64,000 nucleotides of DNA. Origin: JAFNAG01 sp963824985. GTDB taxonomy: Bacteria > Acidobacteriota > UBA6911. The translations under genes and the position numbers were made by a program. Below are positions 49,206 to 58,328 of this stretch, one piece after another. The notes under the pieces are model-generated. The model was not told the DNA's origin. It did not search any database and saw only the letters and a list, made by a program, of their open reading frames with translations. The stretch's first letter is position 1; every line of letters begins with the position of its first letter. The stretch lies in the NCBI GenBank assembly GCA_963824985.1, contig CAWGRQ010000034.1, positions 1 through 64,000 on the forward strand, given 5' to 3'.

Positions 49206-49964
49206 TCAGGGTTGCGGCCTATTTCCCGGACCGCCCTGGATCCTACTCAATTCCTGGAATATGATCGACTGAAGCATACCCCCCCCGCCCCCTTCCTGAG
49301 CCTCCTGGAGGATCTTGATGGCCTCGGCACGCATCCCCTGGGCCATATAGGCGCGCGACAGATCAAGCTGAATGTCCTCCTTCGGCAGCTCACACTGGGG
49401 ATCCTTCAGCATTCCCTCCAGAATCTCCTGCGCTTTCTTCCCTTGCCCAACTTCAATCCAATGGTTAGCCAGAACTTTCTTCGCCAAATAGGCTACCGTA
49501 CGTTCGACCGTATTGTTTGCGACCGCCTCGAGTGAAGCTACCGCTTCGCTCGTCTGCCCCAGCTGTTTCTGGCACAGTCCAAGATAAAAGCGGCCGATTA
49601 CCCCGGGCTTGGAGGAGCCGTACCGGGAAACCACAGGGCTGAATAAGGCGGCGGCAGCGCGATACTTCGCCTCCTCGCTCTTGAATACCGGGATCGGTCC
49701 GGAGGCATAAGGGTCATCCTTGGCCGCAGGGTCAACCAAGCCATGATAGTAATCCATTCCCTTGCCCAATTCCTGTTGAGCGCGATTGTCGCGCGTCTGC
49801 AGGTATCCCATGCCAAGATAAATGACAATTCCCAGCACAATCGCGCCGACAATGATCAGAGTAATGAGCATCGCCCGGGCACGCATGGTTTCCACCGTGC
49901 TGACCAGAGCGTCATGAATCGGATCCGCAGCAATTTCCTTCCGGGTCAACTTTGTCGTGCTCAC
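49206..49964 (-). CDS. Membrane-anchored TPR-repeat protein, YfgM-like
   Basis: 252-residue protein with a short cytoplasmic N-terminus, one membrane segment (about 31-54, AMLITLIIVGAIVLGIVIYLGMGYL) and a periplasmic domain of tetratricopeptide-like helices (FYLGLCQKQLGQTSEAVASLEAV, VLANHWIEVGQGKKAQEILEGML, LDLSRAYMAQGMRAEAIKILQEA). The architecture is that of YfgM/tetratricopeptide_21 proteins that work with periplasmic chaperones near the Sec translocon. The start is GTG 49964. It is a single gene, read toward the yceD operon promoter. Function inferred only from architecture. Confidence 0.7.
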   Translation of the reverse strand: MSTTKLTRKEIAADPIHDALVSTVETMRARAMLITLIIVGAIVLGIVIYLGMGYLQTRDNRAQQELGKGMDYYHGLVDPAAKDDPYASGPIPVFKSEEAKYRAAAALFSPVVSRYGSSKPGVIGRFYLGLCQKQLGQTSEAVASLEAVANNTVERTVAYLAKKVLANHWIEVGQGKKAQEILEGMLKDPQCELPKEDIQLDLSRAYMAQGMRAEAIKILQEAQEGGGGGMLQSIIFQELSRIQGGPGNRPQP

Positions 49965-50178
49965 AATACCTTCCTAGTCACAAAAGGGAGTTCATAGATA
50001 AGCGGCAAAATATATCATATCCGCGATGGCGACGCAATTTCAGCTTTGGATCCGCTGCACAACCGAATGCCTCGGCAAAAACCATGGTACAATGCTTGCC
50101 CATGTGATCGGAGCAGATGAACTCCACAGGGGAATCGCATATAAGAGATCCACACCGTTAACACTGGAATGCAGATAT

Positions 50179-50580
50179 ATGGAAAGCCCGGCGATCAGTC
50201 GTGAAACGATACTCGTAGTTGAAGATGAGGCCCCGGTCCTGGAACTCATCACCGGCGTTCTCAAGAACGAAGGGTACCCGGTCCTTGCCGCCGGAGGCGG
50301 GGAAGAAGCGTTTCAGATCTGCAGCCAGTATGAAGGGATCATCAATATGATCCTCACGGACATTGTGATGCCCAAGATCAGCGGAGGCGAACTGGTCCGT
50401 CAGATCCGGCCACACCGGCCCACGATTAAGGTCTTATACATGTCGGGGTACACGAGATACACTACCGCGGCCCGGGGCGCGCTCGAAAGCGTCGAGACGT
50501 TTATTTGGAAGCCGTTTACTCCCGCGGAACTGCTCCTCAAGGTGCGGGAAGTATTGGATGGCCCACAAACGCCACGCTGA
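50179..50580 (+). CDS. Single-domain receiver protein
   Basis: 133-residue CheY-like receiver. ATG 50179 (MESPAISRETILVVEDEAPVL) is the natural start; codons upstream to 50026 show no family sequence. Acidic pocket VVEDE, phospho-Asp in ILTDIVMPKISG, switch MSGYT, Lys in FIWKPFTPAELLLKVREVL. The sequence type is that of receivers attached to hybrid histidine kinases, here free-standing. There is no kinase gene adjacent, so the partner is unknown. Confidence 0.88.
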   Translation: MESPAISRETILVVEDEAPVLELITGVLKNEGYPVLAAGGGEEAFQICSQYEGIINMILTDIVMPKISGGELVRQIRPHRPTIKVLYMSGYTRYTTAARGALESVETFIWKPFTPAELLLKVREVLDGPQTPR

Positions 50581-50905
50581 CCCAGGAAACTGCAGCAAAG
50601 TGCAACCGGTATTCCTTAGACGGGACAATATCCAGGAATTCCAAAATCATCCAGATTCGGAGGGATTGAGCGATTTGCCCTCACCGCATCGGCGGAAACT
50701 GGTATAATCAATAGGATACACCCCGGCAAACTGCTGGCAGAAGCAGATTTTGACCGATTCGCATCATGACGCACGGGCAGATCGCCCGGGGCAGATGGGT
50801 GGTATGCCTGGCACCTAGCGGAACACTCCTGCTGGCCGAATCAGGGTTGCTAAAACCGAGTCGCGGCCGTGCCATATATCGTCATGGATTGCAGAGGTAG
50901 ACACC
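50581..50905. other. Intergenic region upstream of the NYN gene
   Basis: 325 bases without a gene. Apart from an extended -10 promoter at 50700-50708 nothing was recognised. The leader of the NYN transcript would be about 190 bases. Confidence 0.5.
50700..50708 (+). promoter_or_regulatory. Extended -10 promoter candidate for the NYN-LOTUS gene
   Basis: TGGTATAAT (TGn followed by a perfect TATAAT) at 50700-50708, without a matching -35 box, reading toward the gene at 50906. Confidence 0.4.
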
Positions 50906-52318
50906 TTGAGTGAAGAACGATTAAAGATTGCAGTGTTTATCGATTTCGACAACATAGAGATCGGGGTCAAGAAAACGCTTTCAAGACATTTCGACATTGG
51001 AACGGTGCTGGAAGCGATCAAGGAACGAGGTGAGGTAGTAACGAAGATTGCCTACGGTGACTGGAAGCATGCTTCGGATTACAGCCGCGCCATGACGCAG
51101 CACGCCGTACACATGGTGCAGCGCAATCTCACGCCGGGAGGAGACAAAAACGGCGCCGACATCACCCTGGCACTCGATGCCCTCGAGATGGCCTTCACCA
51201 GAAGCCACATCAACGCCTTTGTCATCGTCGGCGGCGACAGCGATTTCATCGCCCTGGTGGAAAAGCTCAAGCAATATGACAAGATGGTTTTCGTCGTAGG
51301 GGGGCGGTCCTTCACGAGCAGCATCCTGCAGAAGAACTGTCACGAGTTTATCGCCTACGAAAACCTGATCCACGTTCCGGTGGTCGCACGAAAGGCCGCA
51401 GGGAAAACCGCAGCCGTGAGTACGGCACAGCTGGATGATGCCCTACCCCCCCTGCGCCGCGCCCTGGAGATTCTAGCTGACCGGGAGGTCTCCCCTCAGC
51501 TGGGGTTGCTGAAGAGCACACTATTGCAGCTCGATTCGACATTTTCGGAACGGGATTATGGGGTGCACTCCTTTCGCGAATTTATACAGAAAATGGCAAA
51601 TGCCGGGTTTGTCAATCTCAAGCAGGTCGACCGGAGCCTGCTGGTCGAATTGAAAGATGGCGAAGGAACTAACGCCCAGGCCTCTGTCCCCGTCAGCGCA
51701 GCACCGGAGACGGAGCCCGAGGCCCCGCCGACTCCATCACGAGAGGCCACGGCTCCTCCCCCGCAGGCTGAAGCTGCCGTTCAGGCCATCCGTAAGATCA
51801 TGGAACAGGTAGGGTCAAGAGCGCATTGGCCCATGTATCTGCGCAGCTTCAAGCATTTCCTTCGCGCCACCGACCCCTCGTTCGACGAACGCCGTTTCGG
51901 CTTCGGCAATATTCACGACCTTGCCCGCCAGGTGCAGCGGGAAGGGTTGATCCGGATCGAACGGAACCGCCAGGGGATTCTGCGCATCTTTCCGGGCGAG
52001 CAGTTCCCAACGTCGCTTCCGGAATCGGCTGCCGACGAAGACCTGGCCCCCGCCGCGGATGCCGCGTCCGTAATCATCGAGAAGGCCACCGAAAGCCTGC
52101 CGTCCATAACCGAGCCGGCGATGGATATTGTGCCGGAACTGCCGGGCGAAGGCCCCCTCCAGGAAATTTCTTCGGAGGATTCCCCTGAGGCAGCAGATGT
52201 CCCGGCTCCGCAGAAGACCAGGCGCAAGAGGCCGACCGGAGAACGGGGGGCCGCGAAACCGAGGCGGGCGGTACCCAGAAAGCCCCGCGCCGCCAAAAAG
52301 GTCACCGCGAACCCCTAG
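50906..52318 (+). CDS. NYN-domain ribonuclease-like protein with LOTUS domains
   Basis: 470-residue protein. The NYN/PIN-like domain (about 1-160) has the acidic metal-binding set in VFIDFDNIEIG, KNGADITLALDALEMA and FVIVGGDSDFIALVEKL. Two OST-HTH/LOTUS-type winged-helix regions follow (about 175-250 and 290-370; the second SFDERRFGFGNIHDLARQVQREGLIRI). The C-terminus is a basic Pro/Ala/Arg/Lys tail (QKTRRKRPTGERG) suited to RNA binding. NYN domains are metal-dependent nucleases; LOTUS domains bind RNA, including G-quadruplexes. The start is TTG 50906 after GAGG. The stop lies 4 bases before the target duplication of MITE copy 3. Confidence 0.88.
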   Translation: MSEERLKIAVFIDFDNIEIGVKKTLSRHFDIGTVLEAIKERGEVVTKIAYGDWKHASDYSRAMTQHAVHMVQRNLTPGGDKNGADITLALDALEMAFTRSHINAFVIVGGDSDFIALVEKLKQYDKMVFVVGGRSFTSSILQKNCHEFIAYENLIHVPVVARKAAGKTAAVSTAQLDDALPPLRRALEILADREVSPQLGLLKSTLLQLDSTFSERDYGVHSFREFIQKMANAGFVNLKQVDRSLLVELKDGEGTNAQASVPVSAAPETEPEAPPTPSREATAPPPQAEAAVQAIRKIMEQVGSRAHWPMYLRSFKHFLRATDPSFDERRFGFGNIHDLARQVQREGLIRIERNRQGILRIFPGEQFPTSLPESAADEDLAPAADAASVIIEKATESLPSITEPAMDIVPELPGEGPLQEISSEDSPEAADVPAPQKTRRKRPTGERGAAKPRRAVPRKPRAAKKVTANP

Positions 52319-52329
52319 CCTGAATTATT

Positions 52330-52621
52330 GTAACTGTTTAGCCGATGCTTAACAGCAGAACGCAAAGACGCAAGGCCGCGAGGACGCAAAGGGAGCCCTT
52401 TCGGTTCGTGGGCGTGGGCAGCCTTCGGCCGCATCCTTGGACGAGTCGCGCGAGAAAGCGCAATCCTACTGAGTAGCCGCTGCCCGCGCTTTCTCGCACG
52501 GCTCGTCCAAGGATGCGCCAGCGCGAAGCGTTGCGCCCATGCCTGTTGGTCGCGGCGATCTTTGCTCCCTTGCGCCTTTGCGTTTTTCTTCTTCATCCAT
52601 TTGATTTGGCTAAACAATTAC
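52330..52621 (+). mobile_element. MITE copy 3, IS66-like ends, 292 bp
   Basis: Left end GTAACTGTTTAGCC, right end the complement of GTAATTGTTTAGCC. The 8-bp duplication GAATTATT lies at 52322-52329 and 52622-52629. Same orientation and long type as copy 1: the CGCAAAGACGCAAGG block is inverted at both ends, and the centre carries arms around GCGCGAGAAAGCGC and GCGCTTTCTCGCAC. It is the closest relative of copy 1. It sits directly behind the NYN gene and does not interrupt it. Confidence 0.87.
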
Positions 52622-52629
52622 GAATTATT

Positions 52630-53057
52630 CTGGAACGTCTTTCGCCCACGAGTGAATAAAAGTACACAGCGCCGGAATTCGCTTATAACAGAGGTTTTTG
52701 GGGACACGGAAGAACACGGGTGGAAAACACCCGGCACCCGGGGAAAACCAAGGGCCTGGAGCTCATGGCTGTCTTCGTGGCGCTCACGATTGTTGATGAC
52801 GTGATGCCGTTCGCAGCGGCATATCCTGTCCCAAACTGACAGCTCGATGTATAATGCGCATGGCAGCCCAGTACGGGCTGCCGCGGAAACCGGGTGTCGG
52901 CAGTGTTGGAGGGACAGGTTTACCCTGTCTATCCGCAATTCAACCCGGCAAAACAAGCATGACGATGAAAATTCGTTTACAAAATCAATTATTCAGGTCA
53001 GTTCGTCAAGTCATTATCTTGAGCCCCGCTGGAGCTCTCTTATGAAGTGGAGAAGAA
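52630..53057. other. Intergenic region and hairpin-rich leader of gdhA
   Basis: 428 bases without a gene. A TATAAT at 52850-52855 is a possible -10 box for gdhA. Two hairpins follow: GGCAGCCC (52862-52869) / GGGCTGCC (52875-52882), and GACAGG (52913-52918) / CCTGTC (52924-52929), each with a five-base loop. The gdhA leader would be about 200 bases. No known riboswitch was recognised. Confidence 0.45.
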
Positions 53058-54344
53058 ATGAGCGATAAGTCCTTCAGTGCTTTCCAGATGGCGCAAACAC
53101 AGTTCGACCAGGTGGCGGAACAGCTGAATCTTGACCCTGCAACCAGGGAGCTTCTGCGCACTCCTTTGCGGGAGTATCATTTCAGCATTCCGGTCCGCAT
53201 GGATGACGGGAGTATGAGGGTATTCCGCGGCTTCCGCGTGCAGCACAACGATGCCCGGGGACCCTGCAAGGGTGGTATACGTTTCCACCCCCAGGAAACG
53301 GTCGACACCGTGCGCGCCCTGTCCATGTGGATGACCTGGAAGTGCGCGGTAGTAGACATCCCCCTCGGGGGCGCCAAAGGCGGAGTGATCTGCGATCCGC
53401 ACAACTTGAGCCCGCGCGAACAGGAAGCCATTTGCCGCGGCTGGGTTCGGCAGGTGGCCAAAAATGTAGGGCCTCTGGCTGACGTGCCCGCACCCGATGT
53501 CATGACCAATGCCCAACACATGCTCTGGATGCTGGATGAGTTTGAAGTCATCCACGGCGGCAAGTTCCCCGGATTCATCACCGGCAAGCCCGTGGGCATG
53601 GGAGGATCGCTCGGACGGACCGAGGCCACCGGCTATGGTGTCGTATACACATTGCGTGAAGCTCTGGGGCTGCTCGGCATGGAAACCGGCAAGACCTGCG
53701 CCAGCGTTCAAGGGTTCGGCAATGTCTCGCAATACGCAATCCGGCTGTATCAGCAGCTGGGCGGAAAAGTGATTTGCGTTTCTTCCTGGGACCAGAACGA
53801 TCAGACCTCCTATTCCTTCCGCCAGACTTCCGGGATCGATATCGATGCCTTGCTGGGGATAACCGATCGCTTTGGCGGCATTGACAAAGATAAGGCTCGA
53901 AAGCTGGGCTATGAAGTGCTGCCCGGAGGCGCCTGGCTGGAACAGGAGGTGGACATCCTTATCCCGGCTGCACTTGAAAACCAGGTTACGGGCGACAATG
54001 TCGGCAGGATTTCCAAAAGGGTCAAGGTAATGGTCGAGGGCGCCAATGGACCCACGACCCCCGAAGCCGACGCTGTTCTCAAGGAACGTGGAGTCTTTCT
54101 GATTCCGGATTTCCTTGCCAATGCCGGAGGCGTGACCTGCAGCTATTTCGAACAGGTGCAGAGCAATATGAACTTCTATTGGGAAAAGGATGAGGTGCTG
54201 GGCAAGCTGGATCTCAGGATGACCTCTGCCTTCCATGCCGTTCATGGGCTGGCCAAGAAAAACCGGCTCTACATGCGGGATGCAGCCTATGTCATCGCCA
54301 TCAGCCGGGTGGCCCAGGCATGCAAGGATCGTGGTTGGGTCTGA
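53058..54344 (+). CDS. gdhA: Glutamate dehydrogenase
   Basis: Glu/Leu/Phe/Val dehydrogenase family enzyme that interconverts glutamate and 2-oxoglutarate plus ammonia. It has 428 residues. The substrate pocket is KGGIRFHP, MTWKCAVVDIPLGGAKGGV with the catalytic Lys, and GPLADVPAPDVMT with the catalytic Asp; the Rossmann motif is VQGFGNVSQYAIRL. MVEGANGPTTPEAD and FLANAGGVTCSYFE complete the family. GGAGAAG precedes the ATG. NAD or NADP use cannot be fixed from sequence alone. It stands as a single gene with a long leader. Confidence 0.97.
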   Translation: MSDKSFSAFQMAQTQFDQVAEQLNLDPATRELLRTPLREYHFSIPVRMDDGSMRVFRGFRVQHNDARGPCKGGIRFHPQETVDTVRALSMWMTWKCAVVDIPLGGAKGGVICDPHNLSPREQEAICRGWVRQVAKNVGPLADVPAPDVMTNAQHMLWMLDEFEVIHGGKFPGFITGKPVGMGGSLGRTEATGYGVVYTLREALGLLGMETGKTCASVQGFGNVSQYAIRLYQQLGGKVICVSSWDQNDQTSYSFRQTSGIDIDALLGITDRFGGIDKDKARKLGYEVLPGGAWLEQEVDILIPAALENQVTGDNVGRISKRVKVMVEGANGPTTPEADAVLKERGVFLIPDFLANAGGVTCSYFEQVQSNMNFYWEKDEVLGKLDLRMTSAFHAVHGLAKKNRLYMRDAAYVIAISRVAQACKDRGWV

Positions 54345-54533
54345 ACCGCTGTCGGTCATTGACATCGGAATGCCGCTCAGGTGGCGACACGCACTCTGGG
54401 GCGAATCCGGCAAATGCGTATCATTCGGCAGCGGGTCAGGAGGTTGAAGCGGGCCGGCGACCATCGACGGTTCCCGGCTTCGTCCTTCTGACCCGCGCCT
54501 GCGGCTTGTCCCAAGGGGGAATCAGAGCAGGAA

Positions 54534-57500
54534 ATGACCGCCCAGACCTTTACAACGCCGCTCGACAAGGTTCTGCGCGCTCTCCAGGAGCGGGCCAAGG
54601 AACTTAAATCCATTTACACGATCGAGGAGATTCTCCGTTCTGAGGAGAAACCCTTTGACGAACTGCTGCGCCTGATTGTGGAGTCCCTCCCCTCAGGGTG
54701 GCAGTATCCCCAGCACTGCCAGGCCAGGATCGCCCTGCAGAACCGCTTCTTCTCCATGCCGGGATTCAGGGAAACCCCATGGGTTCAGAGCGCGCCGATC
54801 CGTATCCAGGGGGCCCCCGCCGGACTTCTAAGCATCTACTATACTCGTGACCTGCCGGCAGCCGACGAGGGCCCGTTTCTCAAGGAGGAGCGTCAACTCC
54901 TGGAGACGATAGCAGACCGGATTGGCCAGGCGCTGCTCCAGCGTGACCTGAGACAGGCCTTTCAGCAGGTGCACGGCGGCGGCCTTTCTTCTGCAGACGG
55001 CGCGCGCAAAGACTGGATCGTCATTCTCGACCTGCTGAGGCAAACCGATCTGAACCTGTTCAAGCAGGTCTCGCGCAAGATGCTCAACTATCTGTCCTGC
55101 AACGGGATTACCGAGGCAAAAGATCTCCTGCGCACCCTGTCATCAACCCACGGCAGCTCCGATACGCCCAATGATGAAAACCGGCCGCTCCAGAAGGCAG
55201 AAACCAAAGAGATGGACTGGATTGCCGAGGAAACATTCATCATCGCAGCTCATCATCTCAACGAAAAAGAAATGCTCTCCCTGATCCAGATATGGATCAA
55301 GGAGGACCGGGTCAACTTTCTGGTTCAGGCGCTGGAGAACACCGACACGTCGTTGGTCGAAATCGCAAATGCGATGGAACGGTACAAGAACACCGATGTC
55401 AGCGCCCGCGAACTGTCGGTGGCAACCCAGGTTGGCCTGAAGACATCCCTGGTCCGGCGACTTTTGACCGATCACCTCGACTTTATCGAGACTTCGCGCA
55501 AGTACCTGGAGGTCGAAGATTTTTTTGAAATCCTGAATCACACCATCCTGGTGCCGAAGAGTCACGGCAAGCTGGGCGGCAAGAGCAGCGGCCTTTTCCT
55601 GGCCTCGCGCATCATCAGGGGGGCCAAGGAATATTCCGACCTCCTGTCCGACATCCAGATCCCCAAAACCTGGTATCTCCCCTCGGATGTGCTCCTCCAG
55701 TTCCTCGCGTATAACAATCTCGACGATGTCATCAACTGGAAATACCTCGACATCGACCAGATCCGAGAGGAATATCCTCACATCCTGCAGGTCTTCAAGG
55801 CCTCGCGTTTCCCCCCGGACACCCTGCAGGGGATCGCGACCGCTCTCGATGATTTCGGCGATCACCCGTTGATCGTCCGGAGTTCCAGCCTGCTCGAAGA
55901 CCGGATGGGTTCCGCATTTTCCGGCAAGTATAAGAGCCTGTTTCTGGCCAACCAGGGAGAGAGGGCGAGCCGGCTGGGCTCACTGCTCGATGCCATCGCC
56001 GAGGTTTACGCCTCCATATTCAGCCCGGATCCGATCCAGTACCGTGCCGAGAGGGGACTCCTTGACCAGCACGAAGAAATGGGCATCATGATCCAGCAGG
56101 TCGTCGGTACGCGAGTGGGACGCTACTTCCTCCCCGCGTTTTCCGGCGTCGGATTCTCGAACAATGAGTTCCGATGGTCCCCGCGCATAAGGCGTGAAGA
56201 TGGGCTGCTGCGAATCGTGCCCGGCCTGGGTACGCGCGCGGTCGATCGCCTTGCGGACGACTACCCGATGCTGCTGGCCCCCGGCCAGCCCAACTTGCGC
56301 ATCAATGTCACTCCGGAAGAGGTAATCCGGTACTCTCCGAAAAAGATCGATGTCATCGATCTCCAGGAAAATGCGTTCCGGACCCTGGAACTGCGACAAC
56401 TACTCGCCGAAGTTGGTTCGCAGTTTCCGGCCCTGCACCAGCTCATTTCCATCGTAGAGGATGACAGGATCCGGCCCCCCATGGCATTGGATACTGATTT
56501 CGAAAAAGCCGATGTGGTCTTTACTTTCGAAGGGCTGATCGGACGCACGCCCTTTATCGGCCAGATGAAAGCTCTGCTGGCCCTGCTGCGTAACACCATG
56601 CGGACGCCGGTGGATATCGAATTCGCCTCCGATGGCCGACACTTCTATCTTCTCCAGTGCCGGCCCCAGAGCCACTCTCAAGAGAGCGTGCCCGCCTCCA
56701 TCCCACGCGACATACCGGAATCCCAGATCATCTTTTCCGCACGGCGTTATGTTTCCAACGGCAAGACGCACGACATCACCCACATCGTCTATGTGGATCC
56801 GGACGGATACAGCCGCCTGGCCAGCCTGTCCGAACTTCAGTCCGTAGGCCGCGTAATCAGCAGCCTGAACAAGATCCTGCCCAAGCGCAGGTTTATCCTG
56901 ATGGGGCCGGGACGATGGGGGAGCCGCGGCGACATCAAGCTCGGCGTCAGCGTCACCTACTCGGATATCAACAACACCGCGGTTCTCATCGAGATCGCGC
57001 GCAAGATGGGGAACTACGTCCCGGATCTCTCCTTCGGCACCCACTTCTTTCAGGATCTGGTGGAATCGGGCATCCGTTACCTCCCGCTCTACCCCAATGA
57101 CCCCGGCGTCATATTCCAGGAATCGTTTCTCGCCGGCTCGCCCAACATTCTGTCGGAGCTCCTGCCGGATGCCGCTTCCCTTGCCCACACGATTCGTGTG
57201 ATCGACGTGCCACAGACAACCGGCGGGCGTATCCTGCGGATCCTGATGAATGCGGAGTTGGAGGAGGCGGTCGGCATACTCGCCTTACCCGGTGATGCCG
57301 ACATCGCCGCCGGATTTACTTCCGAGCCCTCCGTGCGCCCGGGCGATGATCACGCACGCTGGCGTTGCCGGATGGCGCAGAAAATCGCCGCAGACCTGGA
57401 TGCCACGCGCTTCGGCGTGCAGGGCGTGTATGTCATCGGCAGCACAAAAAACGGAACCGCCGGGCCCGATGCCGACATCGACCTGCTCATCCAGTTTTCC

Positions 57501-57716
57501 GGCACGCCGGAAATGAAGCACGATCTCGAATTGTGGCTGGAAGGATGGAGTCTCGCTTTGGCGGAAATTAATTATCTGCGCACCGGGTACCGGTCCGCTT
57601 CCATGCTGGACGTGCGGTTCGTCACGGCGGAGGAAATCGCCGCTCAAACCGGGTTTGCCGCCAAGATCGGCGCCGTCACCGATCCCGCCCGGTGCCTCAC
57701 CCTGGGCATGCATTGA
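54534..57716 (+). CDS. GAF / pyruvate phosphate dikinase ATP-binding / nucleotidyltransferase fusion
   Basis: 1060-residue multidomain protein. A GAF-like region lies at about 25-140. The PEP synthase/PPDK ATP-grasp domain spans about 340-710: KLGGKSSGLFLASRII, HPLIVRSSSLLEDRMGSAFSGKYKSL, FYLLQCRPQS. A conserved region (about 785-900) contains MGPGRWGSRGDIKLGV and DLSFGTHFFQDLVESGIRYL. A nucleotidyltransferase-type motif, YVIGSTKNGTAGPDADIDLL (GS...DxD), follows at about 965. The phospho-His swivelling domain and PEP-binding domain of true PEP synthase are absent. Free-standing versions occur in Acidobacteria and Deltaproteobacteria as uncharacterised proteins. It may phosphorylate or nucleotidylate a partner; no reaction can be assigned. 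Confidence 0.8.
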   Translation: MTAQTFTTPLDKVLRALQERAKELKSIYTIEEILRSEEKPFDELLRLIVESLPSGWQYPQHCQARIALQNRFFSMPGFRETPWVQSAPIRIQGAPAGLLSIYYTRDLPAADEGPFLKEERQLLETIADRIGQALLQRDLRQAFQQVHGGGLSSADGARKDWIVILDLLRQTDLNLFKQVSRKMLNYLSCNGITEAKDLLRTLSSTHGSSDTPNDENRPLQKAETKEMDWIAEETFIIAAHHLNEKEMLSLIQIWIKEDRVNFLVQALENTDTSLVEIANAMERYKNTDVSARELSVATQVGLKTSLVRRLLTDHLDFIETSRKYLEVEDFFEILNHTILVPKSHGKLGGKSSGLFLASRIIRGAKEYSDLLSDIQIPKTWYLPSDVLLQFLAYNNLDDVINWKYLDIDQIREEYPHILQVFKASRFPPDTLQGIATALDDFGDHPLIVRSSSLLEDRMGSAFSGKYKSLFLANQGERASRLGSLLDAIAEVYASIFSPDPIQYRAERGLLDQHEEMGIMIQQVVGTRVGRYFLPAFSGVGFSNNEFRWSPRIRREDGLLRIVPGLGTRAVDRLADDYPMLLAPGQPNLRINVTPEEVIRYSPKKIDVIDLQENAFRTLELRQLLAEVGSQFPALHQLISIVEDDRIRPPMALDTDFEKADVVFTFEGLIGRTPFIGQMKALLALLRNTMRTPVDIEFASDGRHFYLLQCRPQSHSQESVPASIPRDIPESQIIFSARRYVSNGKTHDITHIVYVDPDGYSRLASLSELQSVGRVISSLNKILPKRRFILMGPGRWGSRGDIKLGVSVTYSDINNTAVLIEIARKMGNYVPDLSFGTHFFQDLVESGIRYLPLYPNDPGVIFQESFLAGSPNILSELLPDAASLAHTIRVIDVPQTTGGRILRILMNAELEEAVGILALPGDADIAAGFTSEPSVRPGDDHARWRCRMAQKIAADLDATRFGVQGVYVIGSTKNGTAGPDADIDLLIQFSGTPEMKHDLELWLEGWSLALAEINYLRTGYRSASMLDVRFVTAEEIAAQTGFAAKIGAVTDPARCLTLGMH

Positions 57717-57810
57717 GAACGATCGGGCATTTCACCCGATTCAGCGGGGTGACGCTCATCCTTCCTGACCGGAAGATCCCCATATGGACTTACGTAAGCT
57801 CCATCCTCCA

Positions 57811-57845
57811 CCTGGACGCAGACCTGGACCTGGACGTGGACCTGG
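57811..57845 (-). repeat. GTCCAGGTCCA-type repeat, left of MITE copy 4
   Basis: A run of hexamer-like units read on the minus strand as CCAGGTCCACGTCCAGG and so on. It pairs imperfectly with a run of the same sequence type on the plus strand at 58155-58195, on the other side of MITE copy 4. Confidence 0.5.
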
Positions 57846-57878
57846 CTGTCCTCTGAGCGGCAGGCAAGCAGGACAAGG

Positions 57879-58082
57879 GTAATTGTTTAGCCAAATCAAA
57901 TGGATGAAGAAGCAAAACGCAAAGACGCAAAGGCGCAGGGGCGCAAAGATCGACACTGAGCAACAGGCGTGGGCGCAGCGCTTCGCGCTGGCGCATCCTT
58001 GGGCGAACCGAAAGGAATCTCTTTGCGTCCTTGCATCTTTGCGTCTTTGCGTTCTGCTGTTCAGCATCGGCTAAACAGATGC
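57879..58082 (-). mobile_element. MITE copy 4, IS66-like ends, 204 bp
   Basis: Reverse orientation, short type. Left end GTAATTGTTTAGCC, right end the complement of GCATCTGTTTAGCC. The 8-bp duplication GGACAAGG lies at 57871-57878 and 58083-58090. CGCAAAGACGCAAAGG-type blocks are inverted at both ends; the central hairpin of copies 1 and 3 is missing. It lies between the 1060-residue fusion gene and kdsB, within a second imperfect inverted repeat. Confidence 0.86.
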
Positions 58083-58328
58083 GGACAAGGAATGGAAGAA
58101 ACGGATGGCGGCCCGGTAAACGTCAAGCCTTCCGGCATGCCCATCGGGCCGAAACGTCCAAGTCAACGTCCAGGTCCAAGACCAAGTCCAAGTGCAAAGC
58201 ACTATCACATCCTGGATCGGCAGGTTCACGGACAGGCGGACCCGCTACTTTTCGCTTTGGCCCGCGCCGACTGGTGGGATAATAAGATTTTTTCAATCCG
58301 AACGGAAACAGATCAGGCGGGAGCAATC
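58083..58328. other. Gene-free stretch upstream of kdsB
   Basis: Together with MITE copy 4 and its left flank this forms a 612-base gene-free stretch (57717-58328). It holds the right-hand GTCCAAGTCCA-type repeat (58155-58195). In-frame codons upstream of kdsB run into the MITE and have no family sequence. Confidence 0.6.

Noticed and set aside
52315..52617. Frames reading LRLCV/AKTQRR-type proteins, here and at 15045, 31722, 57756 and 63671
   Set aside because: They translate the MITE repeats, appear on both strands of every copy, and have no start signals or family features.
57969..58328. N-terminal extension of kdsB by 120 codons
   Set aside because: It runs through MITE copy 4 and has no KdsB sequence; the ATG at 58329 gives the normal family N-terminus.
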